Shown here piece by piece: positions 1-6,352 of a DNA stretch of 6,666 nt (positions are counted from its first letter, which is position 1; every line of letters starts with the position of its first letter). The translations under genes were made by a program, and so were the position numbers. The stretch lies in contig JAQVMI010000104.1 of assembly GCA_028703735.1 (NCBI GenBank), positions 1 through 6,666 of the forward strand, written 5' to 3'. This stretch comes from Candidatus Cloacimonadota bacterium. Its GTDB lineage: Bacteria > Cloacimonadota > Cloacimonadia > Cloacimonadales > Cloacimonadaceae. The notes beneath the pieces were generated by a model. That model saw only the letters and a program-made list of their open reading frames with translations, ran no database searches and was not told the DNA's origin.

Positions 1-887
1 AGACACAGATACCAGGACAATTTGTGTTAACAGGTAGCAACCAATTTGAGTTTATGCCTCACCTAAGCCAATCTTTAGCTGGGCGCACAGCCTTGCTAAA
101 GTTACTTCCTTTTTCGTATCGGGAAATGGCAGAGGGTAAAGAAACTGAAGTGCTAAGTGCCATACAGCGAGGTTTTTATCCCGCTTTGCTAAACCCTCAG
201 TTAGATACTTATGCCTTTTACAATTCGTATATAGGCACTTATCTGGAACGGGATATCAGGTCTTTGGCACTGGTGAAGGACTTATCACAATTCAGGATAT
301 TTTTAAGCCTTTTAGCAGGACGTACCGGCTGTGAGCTAAACAAGAATAAGCTTGCTGCGGATACAGGGGTGGATGTGAAAACAATTACACAGTGGCTATC
401 TCTTCTGGAGACAAGCAGCATGATTTTCTACCTAAGACCTTGGTATAAAAACTGGAAAAAGCGCATAGTAAAAAGCCCGAAGGTGTATTTTATCGATACA
501 GGATTGATTTGCCATCTCCTGGGTATTCAGGATTCGGAAACGCTTGCCAATCACCCACTTCGGGGAGAAATTTTTGAGGCTTATGTGGTTTCGGAAGTTT
601 TGAAGCATTACCAAAATAAAGGCATGAACCCAGGCTTGTATTTCCTGAAAGAGAGAACAGGCTTAGAGCTGGATTTGATTGTTGACCATGGGATAAATCA
701 GACAATTATGGAGATAAAATCTGGAACAACCTTACATCAATCTTGGTTGAGCGGGCTTAGTTCAGCACAAAGAGCAAATGCAGATTTTAAGATGGCGATG
801 CTGGTTTACAACGGGAAGGAATCTTACCCTCTAAATGGCATAAAAGTTACTTCTGCAACCGAGATAAACAGTGGGTTAGAGATTTAA
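1..887 (+). CDS. DUF4143-type AAA ATPase, C-terminal part (5' end outside window)
   Basis: The reading frame is open to the left edge (first full codon at 3), so the GTG at 24 is internal and the true start lies upstream. The first residues, TQIPGQFVLTGSNQF, match the sensor-1 strand of AAA_14 ATPases, and SLAGR follows as the usual arginine-bearing motif. The Walker A and B motifs are in the missing N-terminus. Numbering from the GTG codon at 24, residues about 70-165 contain LERDI and a winged-helix-like segment ending in VYFIDTGL, typical of DUF4143. Residues about 180-235 (GEIFEAYVVSEV, then ELD at 215-217 and EIK at 230-232) resemble a PD-(D/E)xK nuclease-like core. About 295 residues are visible; the family is usually about 380-400. 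The cellular role of these ATPases is poorly known. Family assignment is firm; nuclease activity is only an inference from motif spacing. Confidence 0.9.
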   Translation, partial: TQIPGQFVLTGSNQFEFMPHLSQSLAGRTALLKLLPFSYREMAEGKETEVLSAIQRGFYPALLNPQLDTYAFYNSYIGTYLERDIRSLALVKDLSQFRIFLSLLAGRTGCELNKNKLAADTGVDVKTITQWLSLLETSSMIFYLRPWYKNWKKRIVKSPKVYFIDTGLICHLLGIQDSETLANHPLRGEIFEAYVVSEVLKHYQNKGMNPGLYFLKERTGLELDLIVDHGINQTIMEIKSGTTLHQSWLSGLSSAQRANADFKMAMLVYNGKESYPLNGIKVTSATEINSGLEI

Positions 888-888
888 C

Positions 889-1413
889 ATGCAAGCAGAA
901 TATACAATAAGAACCGCTGTAATAGCTGATAGCGAAGCTATTGCAGCAGTGCACATCCAAAGCTGGAGAGAGACCTATCCCGGCATAATGCCTCAACAGC
1001 GGCTGGATAGCATGAACCTGGAGCGAAGCACAAAGCATTGGCAGGCAAATATTTCCGGTGCTTTCACAGTTCTGGTTGCAGAGGTGGAAGGCAGAATTGT
1101 GGGCTTTGCAAGTGGTGGTGATAACCATGAAAATCAGGATTGCGAAACTGGTATCGGCAATGTTTGCGATTGTGAATTGGGAGCATTGTATCTGCTAAAA
1201 GAGTTCCATGGCAGAGGGTTTGGCAAAGCCCTGTTTATCCGCTTTGTGGAGCTTATGAAACAGGAAAAACGCCGAACCATGATTGTATGGGTGGCAGAAA
1301 AGAACCTGTCCACCGGCTTCTATGCCGCCATGGGAGGAGAATTGGCGGATAGAAAGATACTTATGGTCTGCGAGGTGCCTATTTCTGTACTGGGATTCAA
1401 ATATGTTTTTTGA
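889..1413 (+). CDS. GNAT family N-acetyltransferase
   Basis: This 174-residue protein has the full length of a single GNAT domain and should transfer an acetyl group from acetyl-CoA to an amine; the substrate cannot be read from sequence. The N-terminus VHIQSWRETYPGIMP is the alpha1-alpha2 segment common in this subgroup. Residues 96-113 (ELGALYLLKEFHGRGFGK) form strand beta4 and motif A, with RGFG at 109-112 binding the pyrophosphate. Residues 131-150 carry motif B, including N139 and FYAAMGG. The ATG begins one base after the stop codon of the upstream ATPase, so translation is probably coupled; no strong Shine-Dalgarno is visible apart from a weak AGAG. The segment just before motif A has three cysteines (residues 85, 93, 95), which is slightly unusual. 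It ends in TGA and faces the minus-strand genes. Confidence 0.9.
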   Translation: MQAEYTIRTAVIADSEAIAAVHIQSWRETYPGIMPQQRLDSMNLERSTKHWQANISGAFTVLVAEVEGRIVGFASGGDNHENQDCETGIGNVCDCELGALYLLKEFHGRGFGKALFIRFVELMKQEKRRTMIVWVAEKNLSTGFYAAMGGELADRKILMVCEVPISVLGFKYVF

Positions 1414-1501
1414 GATAGCAAGGGTGTGTAGCGAACTTTAGCTACTTGAAACGATGCAACAAAACAATTGGTTCTCTTGCATAACGAGTAGGGATTATTT
1501 T

Positions 1502-1623
1502 ACAAGGATTTCAAGATTAGGAGGATTAAAGGATTTTCATTATGGAGAACTTATAATCAGTAGTGTAGAATGATGCCTTTCTTTTAATAAATCCTCCAAA
1601 TCCTAATATCCTTAAATCCTTGT
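1502..1623. repeat. Long imperfect inverted repeat made of GGATT/AATCC words
   Basis: The left arm (about 1502-1536) begins ACAAGGATTT and carries GGATT at 1506, 1523 and 1531. The right arm (about 1588-1623) ends AAATCCTTGT and carries AATCC at 1590, 1599 and 1615. The outer 10 bp of the arms are perfectly complementary; inside, the arms match only with small gaps, as if they differed by gain or loss of 8-9 bp GGATTT-like units. About 50 bases separate them. The repeat lies between the convergent GNAT gene and the broken GNAT gene, so it could act as a bidirectional transcript end, though there is no clean U-tract. Inference: a dispersed intergenic repeat. Confidence 0.7.
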
Positions 1624-1669
1624 TTCTATAATTCTGTCTCCTCACTTTCTATCCCTGTTATCCTATCAC

Positions 1670-2066
1670 TTAAAAAATGATGTTATCCAAATCAATCAAG
1701 GCTTTTTCGGCAAGATTTAGCTCCGAAAGTATGATAAACTTTAGCTGTGAAGCTTTGCACTCTCCGCTTTTCAGGTTTGCTTTATGGTAAAAAAGCAGGG
1801 AGCTGACGGATGTATCGGTATCTCCATAGGCAGAAACCGGTGCTTTTGTGCTATAGAAATATAGCTTTTCAGCCCACCACTTTATCTCCCATAAGAGCCA
1901 GATACAAGTTTAAATGGGAGGAAATAGCTTCCTTATCTCGCACGCTGGTTTCAGAATGATGGGTGTTATCTCCATTCCAGCCTTCACCGCTGTTGTTCCA
2001 CATCTCTGCAATGCTTTTGGCATAGATGGGGTCGTATTCTATTATGATAAAATCCTGTGTTAGCAT
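1670..2066 (-). pseudogene. Broken GNAT acetyltransferase gene: N-terminal fragment plus tail in another frame
   Basis: From the ATG at 2066, 65 residues read MLTQDFIIIEYDPIYAKSI to LNLYLALMGDKVVG and then stop (TGA at 1871-1869). This is the alpha1 to beta3 part of a GNAT domain; the acetyl-CoA motif A that should follow is absent. A second minus-strand frame is open from about 1909 down to a TAA at 1672-1670. From about 1881 it reads KWWAEKLYFYSTKAPVSAYG and ends in NLAEKALIDLDNIIF, about 70 residues of protein-like composition. It does not look like a GNAT C-terminus; its helical tail is vaguely TPR-like, but I do not recognise it. The simplest reading is an internal deletion or fusion that joined two coding pieces out of frame near 1870-1910. 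The start is well supported by AAGGAAA upstream, so the short peptide may still be made. The N-terminal GNAT call is firm; the origin of the tail is unknown. Confidence 0.7.
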
Positions 2067-2071
2067 TATAG

Positions 2072-2078
2072 TTTCCTT
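2072..2078 (-). promoter_or_regulatory. Ribosome binding site of the broken GNAT gene
   Basis: On the minus strand AAGGAAA lies 5 bases before the ATG at 2066. It supports that start and suggests the fragment descends from a translated gene. Confidence 0.6.
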
Positions 2079-2095
2079 ATAATTTCTTCGGGTTG

Positions 2096-2118
2096 GATTC
2101 CCCTAAAGTAAGGGAATC
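2096..2118 (-). terminator. Hairpin just after the amidohydrolase stop
   Basis: GATTCCC (2096-2102) and GGGAATC (2112-2118) form a perfect 7-bp stem around a 9-base loop, four bases past the amidohydrolase stop codon. No run of U follows on the minus strand (it continues CAACCC), so it is not a textbook intrinsic terminator. It may protect the 3' end or reduce read-through into the broken GNAT gene, which starts 56 bases after the amidohydrolase. Confidence 0.45.
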
Positions 2119-2122
2119 AAAA

Positions 2123-2971
2123 TTACCGCCCCAAGCTTAGTTTAGTGAATACTTTCGTGGCGTTTTCGTAAAACACTTGCTGATGATGTGCTTCGGGGAT
2201 AAGCTTCTTGATAAAGTTTACATACACGTCGATATGTGCCAGGGGCCAATCTGTTCCAAACAGCAGCTTATCATAACGATCGGCAAGAATCAGGGCTGTT
2301 CGGAACATGTTTAAATACAGGTCTTGCGCTACAAAACGCTCGAAGAGCTCTTTTTCGCCTATTAACAGCCCCGATAAATCTGCATAAACATTCTTGTTTT
2401 TATACAGAATCTCGGCAGTTTCCAAAAGCCAGGGATTGCCCAAATGCGCAATTACAATTCTAAGCTCAGGATGTTTCACAGCAAGCTCATCAATGGACAA
2501 AGGGTGTGAGTACTTTAGCAAGCCGCGTTCACTGTAGGTATCGCCACTATGGATAACCACCGGAAGATCATATTTTATAGCAAGCTGATAAACCGGCTCA
2601 TATTTCCTGGAAGTTACCAGATAGTGATAGTAGCCTGCATAAAGCTTTATGCCTGCACAATCACTTTTTTGCAGCGCAACATCCAGGTTTGTAATAGCTT
2701 CTTTATCTAAATTATGAGGATTTATCCCCGCACAATAATAGTAATTGGCAGGCAATTCTCCCATATCAAAACGCATCGGGGTTGCTGCCTGTTTATCGGG
2801 AAAAGAACCTGGTTTGGTTTCACATAATCCCATGCAAATACCGGCGAGAATATTGTTGTTTCCCCTCTCTTCTTCCAAACCTGCTTTGGTATAGTTTACA
2901 CCATTCTGCTCTGAAGCTGTAAGAAAAGATGCAATATTAGAGTAATGCATGTGCGCATCTATTATTTTCAC
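2123..2971 (-). CDS. Amidohydrolase family metal-dependent hydrolase (Amidohydro_2 type)
   Basis: This 282-residue cytoplasmic protein is a TIM-barrel hydrolase of the amidohydrolase superfamily. The metal ligands appear in order: DAHMH (H7, H9) after strand 1, GIKLY (K109), PVVIHSGDT (H141), IVIAHLGNPW (H176) and LFGTDWPL (D241). The length and the compact ends without a flanking beta-sandwich fit the Amidohydro_2 (ACMSD-like) branch rather than dihydroorotase or urease. The substrate is not evident, and no neighbour suggests a pathway. The start is GTG at 2971-2969: it is preceded by AAAAGGAA at good spacing and places DAHMH at the N-terminus, as expected. The next in-frame ATG (codon 8) falls inside the metal-binding motif and would remove H7. 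A sigma70-like promoter lies directly upstream. All expected ligands are present, so the enzyme is probably active. Confidence 0.9.
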   Translation of the reverse strand: MKIIDAHMHYSNIASFLTASEQNGVNYTKAGLEEERGNNNILAGICMGLCETKPGSFPDKQAATPMRFDMGELPANYYYCAGINPHNLDKEAITNLDVALQKSDCAGIKLYAGYYHYLVTSRKYEPVYQLAIKYDLPVVIHSGDTYSERGLLKYSHPLSIDELAVKHPELRIVIAHLGNPWLLETAEILYKNKNVYADLSGLLIGEKELFERFVAQDLYLNMFRTALILADRYDKLLFGTDWPLAHIDVYVNFIKKLIPEAHHQQVFYENATKVFTKLSLGR

Positions 2972-2976
2972 AGTAA

Positions 2977-2984
2977 TTCCTTTT
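2977..2984 (-). promoter_or_regulatory. Ribosome binding site deciding the GTG start of the amidohydrolase
   Basis: AAAAGGAA on the minus strand ends 5 bases before the GTG at 2971. No better start lies downstream. If the promoter call is right, this site sits at the very 5' end of the mRNA. Confidence 0.65.
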
Positions 2985-2990
2985 AAAGCT

Positions 2991-3019
2991 TTTATAGTAC
3001 GTTTAGATTGAAATGTCAG
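2991..3019 (-). promoter_or_regulatory. Sigma70-like promoter of the amidohydrolase gene
   Basis: On the minus strand CTGACA (3019-3014, five of six to TTGACA) is followed after exactly 17 bases by TATAAA (2996-2991, five of six to TATAAT). The predicted start of transcription is near 2984, giving a leader of only about 13 bases that begins with the Shine-Dalgarno sequence. The -35 box ends two bases from the outer arm of the palindromic element at 3022-3083. The call is from sequence match only. Confidence 0.55.
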
Positions 3020-3021
3020 GC

Positions 3022-3083
3022 TCGTAATTGCACTCGCCTCGAGTGCTTATCTATGCAGACAGTCGAGGCGACTGTTATTACGA
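3022..3083. repeat. 62-nt nested palindrome: outer stem plus two hairpins with complementary loops
   Basis: Outer arms TCGTAAT (3022-3028) and ATTACGA (3077-3083) are perfectly complementary. They enclose hairpin A, GCACTCG-CCT-CGAGTGC (3030-3046), and hairpin B, ACAGTCG-AGG-CGACTGT (3059-3075). Both have 7-bp stems and 3-base loops. The loops CCT and AGG are complementary, and the 9-base cores TCGCCTCGA and TCGAGGCGA are reverse complements. The element could therefore fold as a three-way junction or, alternatively, as one long central pairing. T6 follows on the plus strand at 3084-3089. It resembles a REP- or MITE-like dispersed palindrome; mobility is an inference. Confidence 0.8.
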
Positions 3084-3130
3084 TTTTTTACGGCATATCA
3101 AAATAAAGTCTATATTAAATCCAATCTTTG

Positions 3131-3213
3131 GGTTTGTTGCATAGTTACGGATAAAATGTCAAGCGAAATTCCTGCAAAGCGGCTATAGTATTGGCGAAAC
3201 TTATCAACAAACC
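3131..3213. repeat. 83-bp stretch bounded by 9-bp inverted repeats
   Basis: GGTTTGTTG (3131-3139) and CAACAAACC (3205-3213) are perfect inverted repeats. A further weak match lies outside them (CCAAT at 3121 against ATTGG at 3217-3221). The interior has no coding frame and no strong internal symmetry. It could be a remnant of a small non-autonomous element or simply the base of a long-range stem; no target-site duplication is clear. Confidence 0.4.
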
Positions 3214-3220
3214 ATAATTG

Positions 3221-3367
3221 GTTCGTAACATAGCTTTGTAAGCTGTTGTACCAGCCGGTTTGTAACCGGCGAAACAGGATGCAATATCAAGGGGATCGGG
3301 TTACAAACCCAATCCTACAACAGGATGCAATCCTATGTTACAACAGGATACAATCCTATGTTACAAT
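3221..3367. repeat. Series of mini-hairpins with 3-nt loops and changing stems
   Basis: Short perfect palindromes follow one another: GTT-CGT-AAC (3221-3229), AGCTT-TGT-AAGCT (3232-3244), GCCGGTT-TGT-AACCGGC (3254-3270), GGGTT-ACA-AACCC (3298-3310), AGGAT-GCA-ATCCT (3322-3334) and AGGAT-ACA-ATCCT (3345-3357). The fourth extends to a 10-bp stem with one mismatch using GGAT at 3293 and ATCC at 3312. The loops are nearly constant (TGT, ACA, GCA) while the stems differ and stay paired. A further unpaired copy of AACAGGATGCAAT lies at 3273-3285. The series starts right after the phosphatase stop codon on the minus strand. Confidence 0.75.
3317..3367. repeat. 23-bp tandem repeat, two full units and a partial third
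   Basis: Units at 3317-3339 and 3340-3362 differ by a single base (GCA versus ACA in the hairpin loop); ACAAT at 3363-3367 begins a third unit that breaks off next to the phosphatase stop codon. Each unit contains an AGGAT/ATCCT stem. Two near-identical copies point to recent duplication. Confidence 0.85.
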
Positions 3368-3372
3368 CGTGG

Positions 3373-6282
3373 TTACAGCAAAATCCCCATCAATGTGATA
3401 TCATCCCGCTGTTCATGCAAAGTAAGCTGAGTTTCTATAAAGCTTTCCAGCCCGCTTTTTTGTTCACTTAAGCTCTGGTTGGCATTGCTGCGAAAATACT
3501 CTATCCAGTTCACCCATAATCTGCGTTTCAGCAATTCTGCTTGCTGCACCGGCTGGTCTATCAAACCATCGGTAAGCAGATAGAGCATATCTCCGCTATG
3601 GTAATTCAAGATCTCCAGTTCTGGCTGCAAGTTTTCCCTGGATCCACCCAAAGAGTGTTTGTAACCAACTAATGTGCGAACAACAGGTTCTGAATTTAAC
3701 TGGTTAAAATACAGCATCCTGTGTTTAGCTCCGGAAAAACTGACTTGCTGCTTTGCCTTATCCACTAAGATCAAAGATATATCCAAGCCGTCTTTCATGC
3801 TTTCTGCATGCCCCTGTTGCAAGGTATAACGAACTTCGTGGTGCAATTGGCTGATAATCTCATCGGGACTGTAAATTTTCCTGTCTCGTACTATGGAATT
3901 GAGGATGCTATTGGTCATCAGGGTCATAAATGCTCCCGGAACACCATGCCCGGTGCAATCTATCACTGCCAAAAGATAGCTGTCCTGTTCGGGAATAGGA
4001 TAGAACCAATAATAATCTCCTCCTACCACATCCCGGGGTTTCCAGATGATGAAGTATTCCTTAAGGTAAGAGTTTAAAACTTTAGTATTCGGGAGTATCG
4101 AACGCTGAATTAGCGAGGCGTAATTGATGGAATCCATTATTTTAAGATTAAACTCCTGCAATTCCTGGTTGCGGATTTCCCGCTCGGCTGCCAGTTGCTC
4201 GTTTAAGATGCGTTCGGTGCGTTCACGTTCCAGCTTTATCTGTTCTTCGCGGTAGCTGGTGTTCAGATTGATATTATTCAAAAAGCTATTGAAGATTTGC
4301 ACGGTCTCGGCAATGAAATCGGCGTTTTCCTTATCCCAATAAAGCTTCCCGCTTTCACCAAAATAGAGGTATCCTATAGCCATGCTCTGAGAATCGGTTA
4401 AGGGGTAATAGAGCCGCACTTCGCTTTGTTTACTTGTGTCTTCAGTTTCCAATACTGCGCTCTTTTTTTGTTTGCGACGCTTGGGTGGTATCCATTCCGG
4501 GAAGGCTTTGCTGGCTGGGTCTCTATCTATGCGTGCCAAATCCAGATTAAAGTATCCTTCAGTAGGAATTACGGAGAGCATTTCCGGGGTGGGAGGGTTA
4601 AACTGTTCCAATCCCAGAGAGCTTTCCTCTCTTATCAGTGCCAGTTTGGTTTTGGGATACAGCTTCTTGATAAATGCCGCATAAAAGCTGAAATACTCGC
4701 TTTCTTCCTGATGGTTAAAAGAACTTTCTAACAGGCTCTTAAGTGCCTTGCGTTCATCGTGATGCACGGGATCGAGAAAACGGAAGAACCGCATTGCTAC
4801 CATAGCCAACGCAATTCCAACAGCAAAAAGGAAAAACAGGACAAAGAAATTGTGGCTTATAGTTTTATCATTGAAATAGATATGAGAATGCAAAACTACC
4901 ACGTAAGCTCCGAATACCACGAAGCCAGATAACCATTTGCGCATCCGGTAGTAATAACGGATGGGAAACTCTAACAAACCTAATAACAACCCCACGAAGG
5001 GAGACACAATGGGAACAAAGATAAACAGGAAAAACAAACTGGTAAACACCAGATCAAGAGTTAATCCATACAGTAAGCCCTGATGATACAGCCAACTACC
5101 GCTTAACCCGGAAACCTTGAAGAGAGGTTCAATAATCCATTTGAGTGCAAGGGCTAACCCGAATATCTCTGCCGCTAAGATTAGCAAAGGTAAAAAACCT
5201 AAGGAAAACCAACGTCCCATTATCCGTCTCTGCAATCCCTTTTGACGCAGTAGCTGAATTACGAATAATACAAAGATCGAAATGCCAAAGATAAAATACA
5301 TGAACCCAAAAGAGCTTCTTTCCCAGATCATAAGCAAAATAAGGAAATAGAACAAATATCTCCAAAGAGGCTTTGTGGATAGGGGACGGGGGGTTACAAA
5401 TACCAGCCCCATCAGGAAAAGAAACACTAATTTAGTTGATATTCCTCCGAACAGATTTGACCAAAAAAGGCTCTTAGAAATCAAGTCATAGGGAAAAAGC
5501 ACCAGGAGGATAAAGGCAAGCTCCAGCCAGCCTATTTTGCCTACAATAACGATAGCTCTCCAAATCAAAAAAGCAACCAGGACTACTAATAAGAAAATAA
5601 CTAAAATCAAAGTGGATAATGAAGCTCCATTTTGTAGTAAAACTTGCGAAATGGAGATGTCTTTAGCATAAACTCCTCCCAGATTTACTTGGTTTAGCAG
5701 AGAGGAAGGTCTGTAAGTGAATACAAGGCTGGAATCTTCTCCGGCTCTATGAATCAGTGTAAGTTTCAGCTCTGGCTTCTCAAGTTGTTTATGGTAACGC
5801 GTAAGAATCTTCTGAGTGTCCTTGAAATGCGCACTCCAGAAATCCAGCCGATGCTTGTTCTGAGCGTAGTAGCCTATCAGTTGCTCCATTTCCTTGTAGC
5901 TTAGCTCACCAAAACTGAAATCGATAAAACCCTTATGAATGCTTGGGTCATTAAACAACAGGTAACTGATTTCCCCTTGGCGGGGATTCAGTTTGGTGAA
6001 AACACTGTCTTTGGTGCTTATTTCCTCCAGATACAGTGACCCATTAGACGAAAACAAGTAGCTATATTTCTGTAAGGGTGATAGCTCGCTTTTCTCTTGA
6101 GCAGCCCATTTTACTATGCGTCTTGAAGTTTTGCTTCCTACAGCAGTTTGGGCTATTACTTTAAAAGTAGTAAAACTCGGCTTAAGCATAATATTGACGT
6201 ATTCTGTAATTGATAAGCTTAGTAAGATTGTTATCAGCAGCACATACCAATAACGGGTAAATAACAGATAAACCTTGTTCAT
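3373..6282 (-). CDS. Membrane-bound PP2C/SpoIIE (RsbU-type) serine phosphatase with periplasmic and GAF-like sensor regions
   Basis: This 969-residue protein is a predicted signal-responsive serine/threonine phosphatase. Residues 12-33 form a first membrane helix, about 34-215 a probable extracytoplasmic region, and about 219-500 some nine or ten further membrane helices. A cytoplasmic segment at about 508-670 is GAF-like (EVRLYYPLTD, IGYLYFGESG), and about 675-715 is a charged coiled coil. The catalytic SpoIIE domain spans about 720-969. The metal-binding motifs are all present: GGD (D756), DCTGHG (D775), KDGLD (830-834), TDG (D905) and RDD (960-961), so it should be active. RsbU-type enzymes typically dephosphorylate anti-sigma-factor antagonists; no such partner is encoded nearby, so the target is unknown. 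ATG at 6282 is preceded by AAAGGAG. Family is certain, GAF assignment tentative, and the periplasmic part unrecognised. The stop codon borders the tandem repeats. Confidence 0.93.
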   Translation of the reverse strand: MNKVYLLFTRYWYVLLITILLSLSITEYVNIMLKPSFTTFKVIAQTAVGSKTSRRIVKWAAQEKSELSPLQKYSYLFSSNGSLYLEEISTKDSVFTKLNPRQGEISYLLFNDPSIHKGFIDFSFGELSYKEMEQLIGYYAQNKHRLDFWSAHFKDTQKILTRYHKQLEKPELKLTLIHRAGEDSSLVFTYRPSSLLNQVNLGGVYAKDISISQVLLQNGASLSTLILVIFLLVVLVAFLIWRAIVIVGKIGWLELAFILLVLFPYDLISKSLFWSNLFGGISTKLVFLFLMGLVFVTPRPLSTKPLWRYLFYFLILLMIWERSSFGFMYFIFGISIFVLFVIQLLRQKGLQRRIMGRWFSLGFLPLLILAAEIFGLALALKWIIEPLFKVSGLSGSWLYHQGLLYGLTLDLVFTSLFFLFIFVPIVSPFVGLLLGLLEFPIRYYYRMRKWLSGFVVFGAYVVVLHSHIYFNDKTISHNFFVLFFLFAVGIALAMVAMRFFRFLDPVHHDERKALKSLLESSFNHQEESEYFSFYAAFIKKLYPKTKLALIREESSLGLEQFNPPTPEMLSVIPTEGYFNLDLARIDRDPASKAFPEWIPPKRRKQKKSAVLETEDTSKQSEVRLYYPLTDSQSMAIGYLYFGESGKLYWDKENADFIAETVQIFNSFLNNINLNTSYREEQIKLERERTERILNEQLAAEREIRNQELQEFNLKIMDSINYASLIQRSILPNTKVLNSYLKEYFIIWKPRDVVGGDYYWFYPIPEQDSYLLAVIDCTGHGVPGAFMTLMTNSILNSIVRDRKIYSPDEIISQLHHEVRYTLQQGHAESMKDGLDISLILVDKAKQQVSFSGAKHRMLYFNQLNSEPVVRTLVGYKHSLGGSRENLQPELEILNYHSGDMLYLLTDGLIDQPVQQAELLKRRLWVNWIEYFRSNANQSLSEQKSGLESFIETQLTLHEQRDDITLMGILL

Positions 6283-6287
6283 GGTTA

Positions 6288-6294
6288 CTCCTTT
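6288..6294 (-). promoter_or_regulatory. Ribosome binding site of the phosphatase gene
   Basis: AAAGGAG on the minus strand lies 5 bases before the ATG at 6282. This strong Shine-Dalgarno sequence fixes the start of the 969-residue protein. Confidence 0.75.
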
Positions 6295-6352
6295 GTTTTA
6301 CATAGTCTTTACACTAATATCGTTCTCCATTTTCCATTGATCCTGGGGTGGC

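Larger units (their letters stand above)
2972..3372. other. 401-bp intergenic region filled with palindromic repeats
   Basis: No open reading frame of credible coding character is seen here. In minus-strand order the gap holds, after the phosphatase stop codon, two 23-bp tandem units, a series of mini-hairpins, an 83-bp stretch bounded by inverted repeats, a 62-nt two-hairpin element, and finally the amidohydrolase promoter and ribosome binding site. No U-rich intrinsic terminator for the phosphatase gene is visible, although several stems could act with Rho or as 3' stabilisers. Confidence 0.8.

Noticed and set aside
847..1128. Minus-strand frame of 93 codons over the ATPase/GNAT junction
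   Set aside because: Antisense shadow of the GNAT gene, with no domain similarity.
1428..1445. GTAGC/GCTAC stem after the GNAT stop codon as an intrinsic terminator
   Set aside because: The stem is only 5 bp with an 8-base loop and is not followed by a T-run.
3022..3083. tRNA or tRNA-like gene, from the cloverleaf-like outline
   Set aside because: Only two arms, 3-base loops, no T-loop or anticodon-arm consensus, and too short.
3808..4731. Plus-strand open frames at 3808-4077 and 4426-4731
   Set aside because: They are antisense to the strongly supported phosphatase gene, have no recognisable domains and no fitting ribosome binding site.
6295..6345. Sigma70 promoter before the phosphatase gene
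   Set aside because: TATTAG and TATGTA could serve as -10 boxes on the minus strand, but no acceptable -35 box lies 16-18 bases upstream of either.
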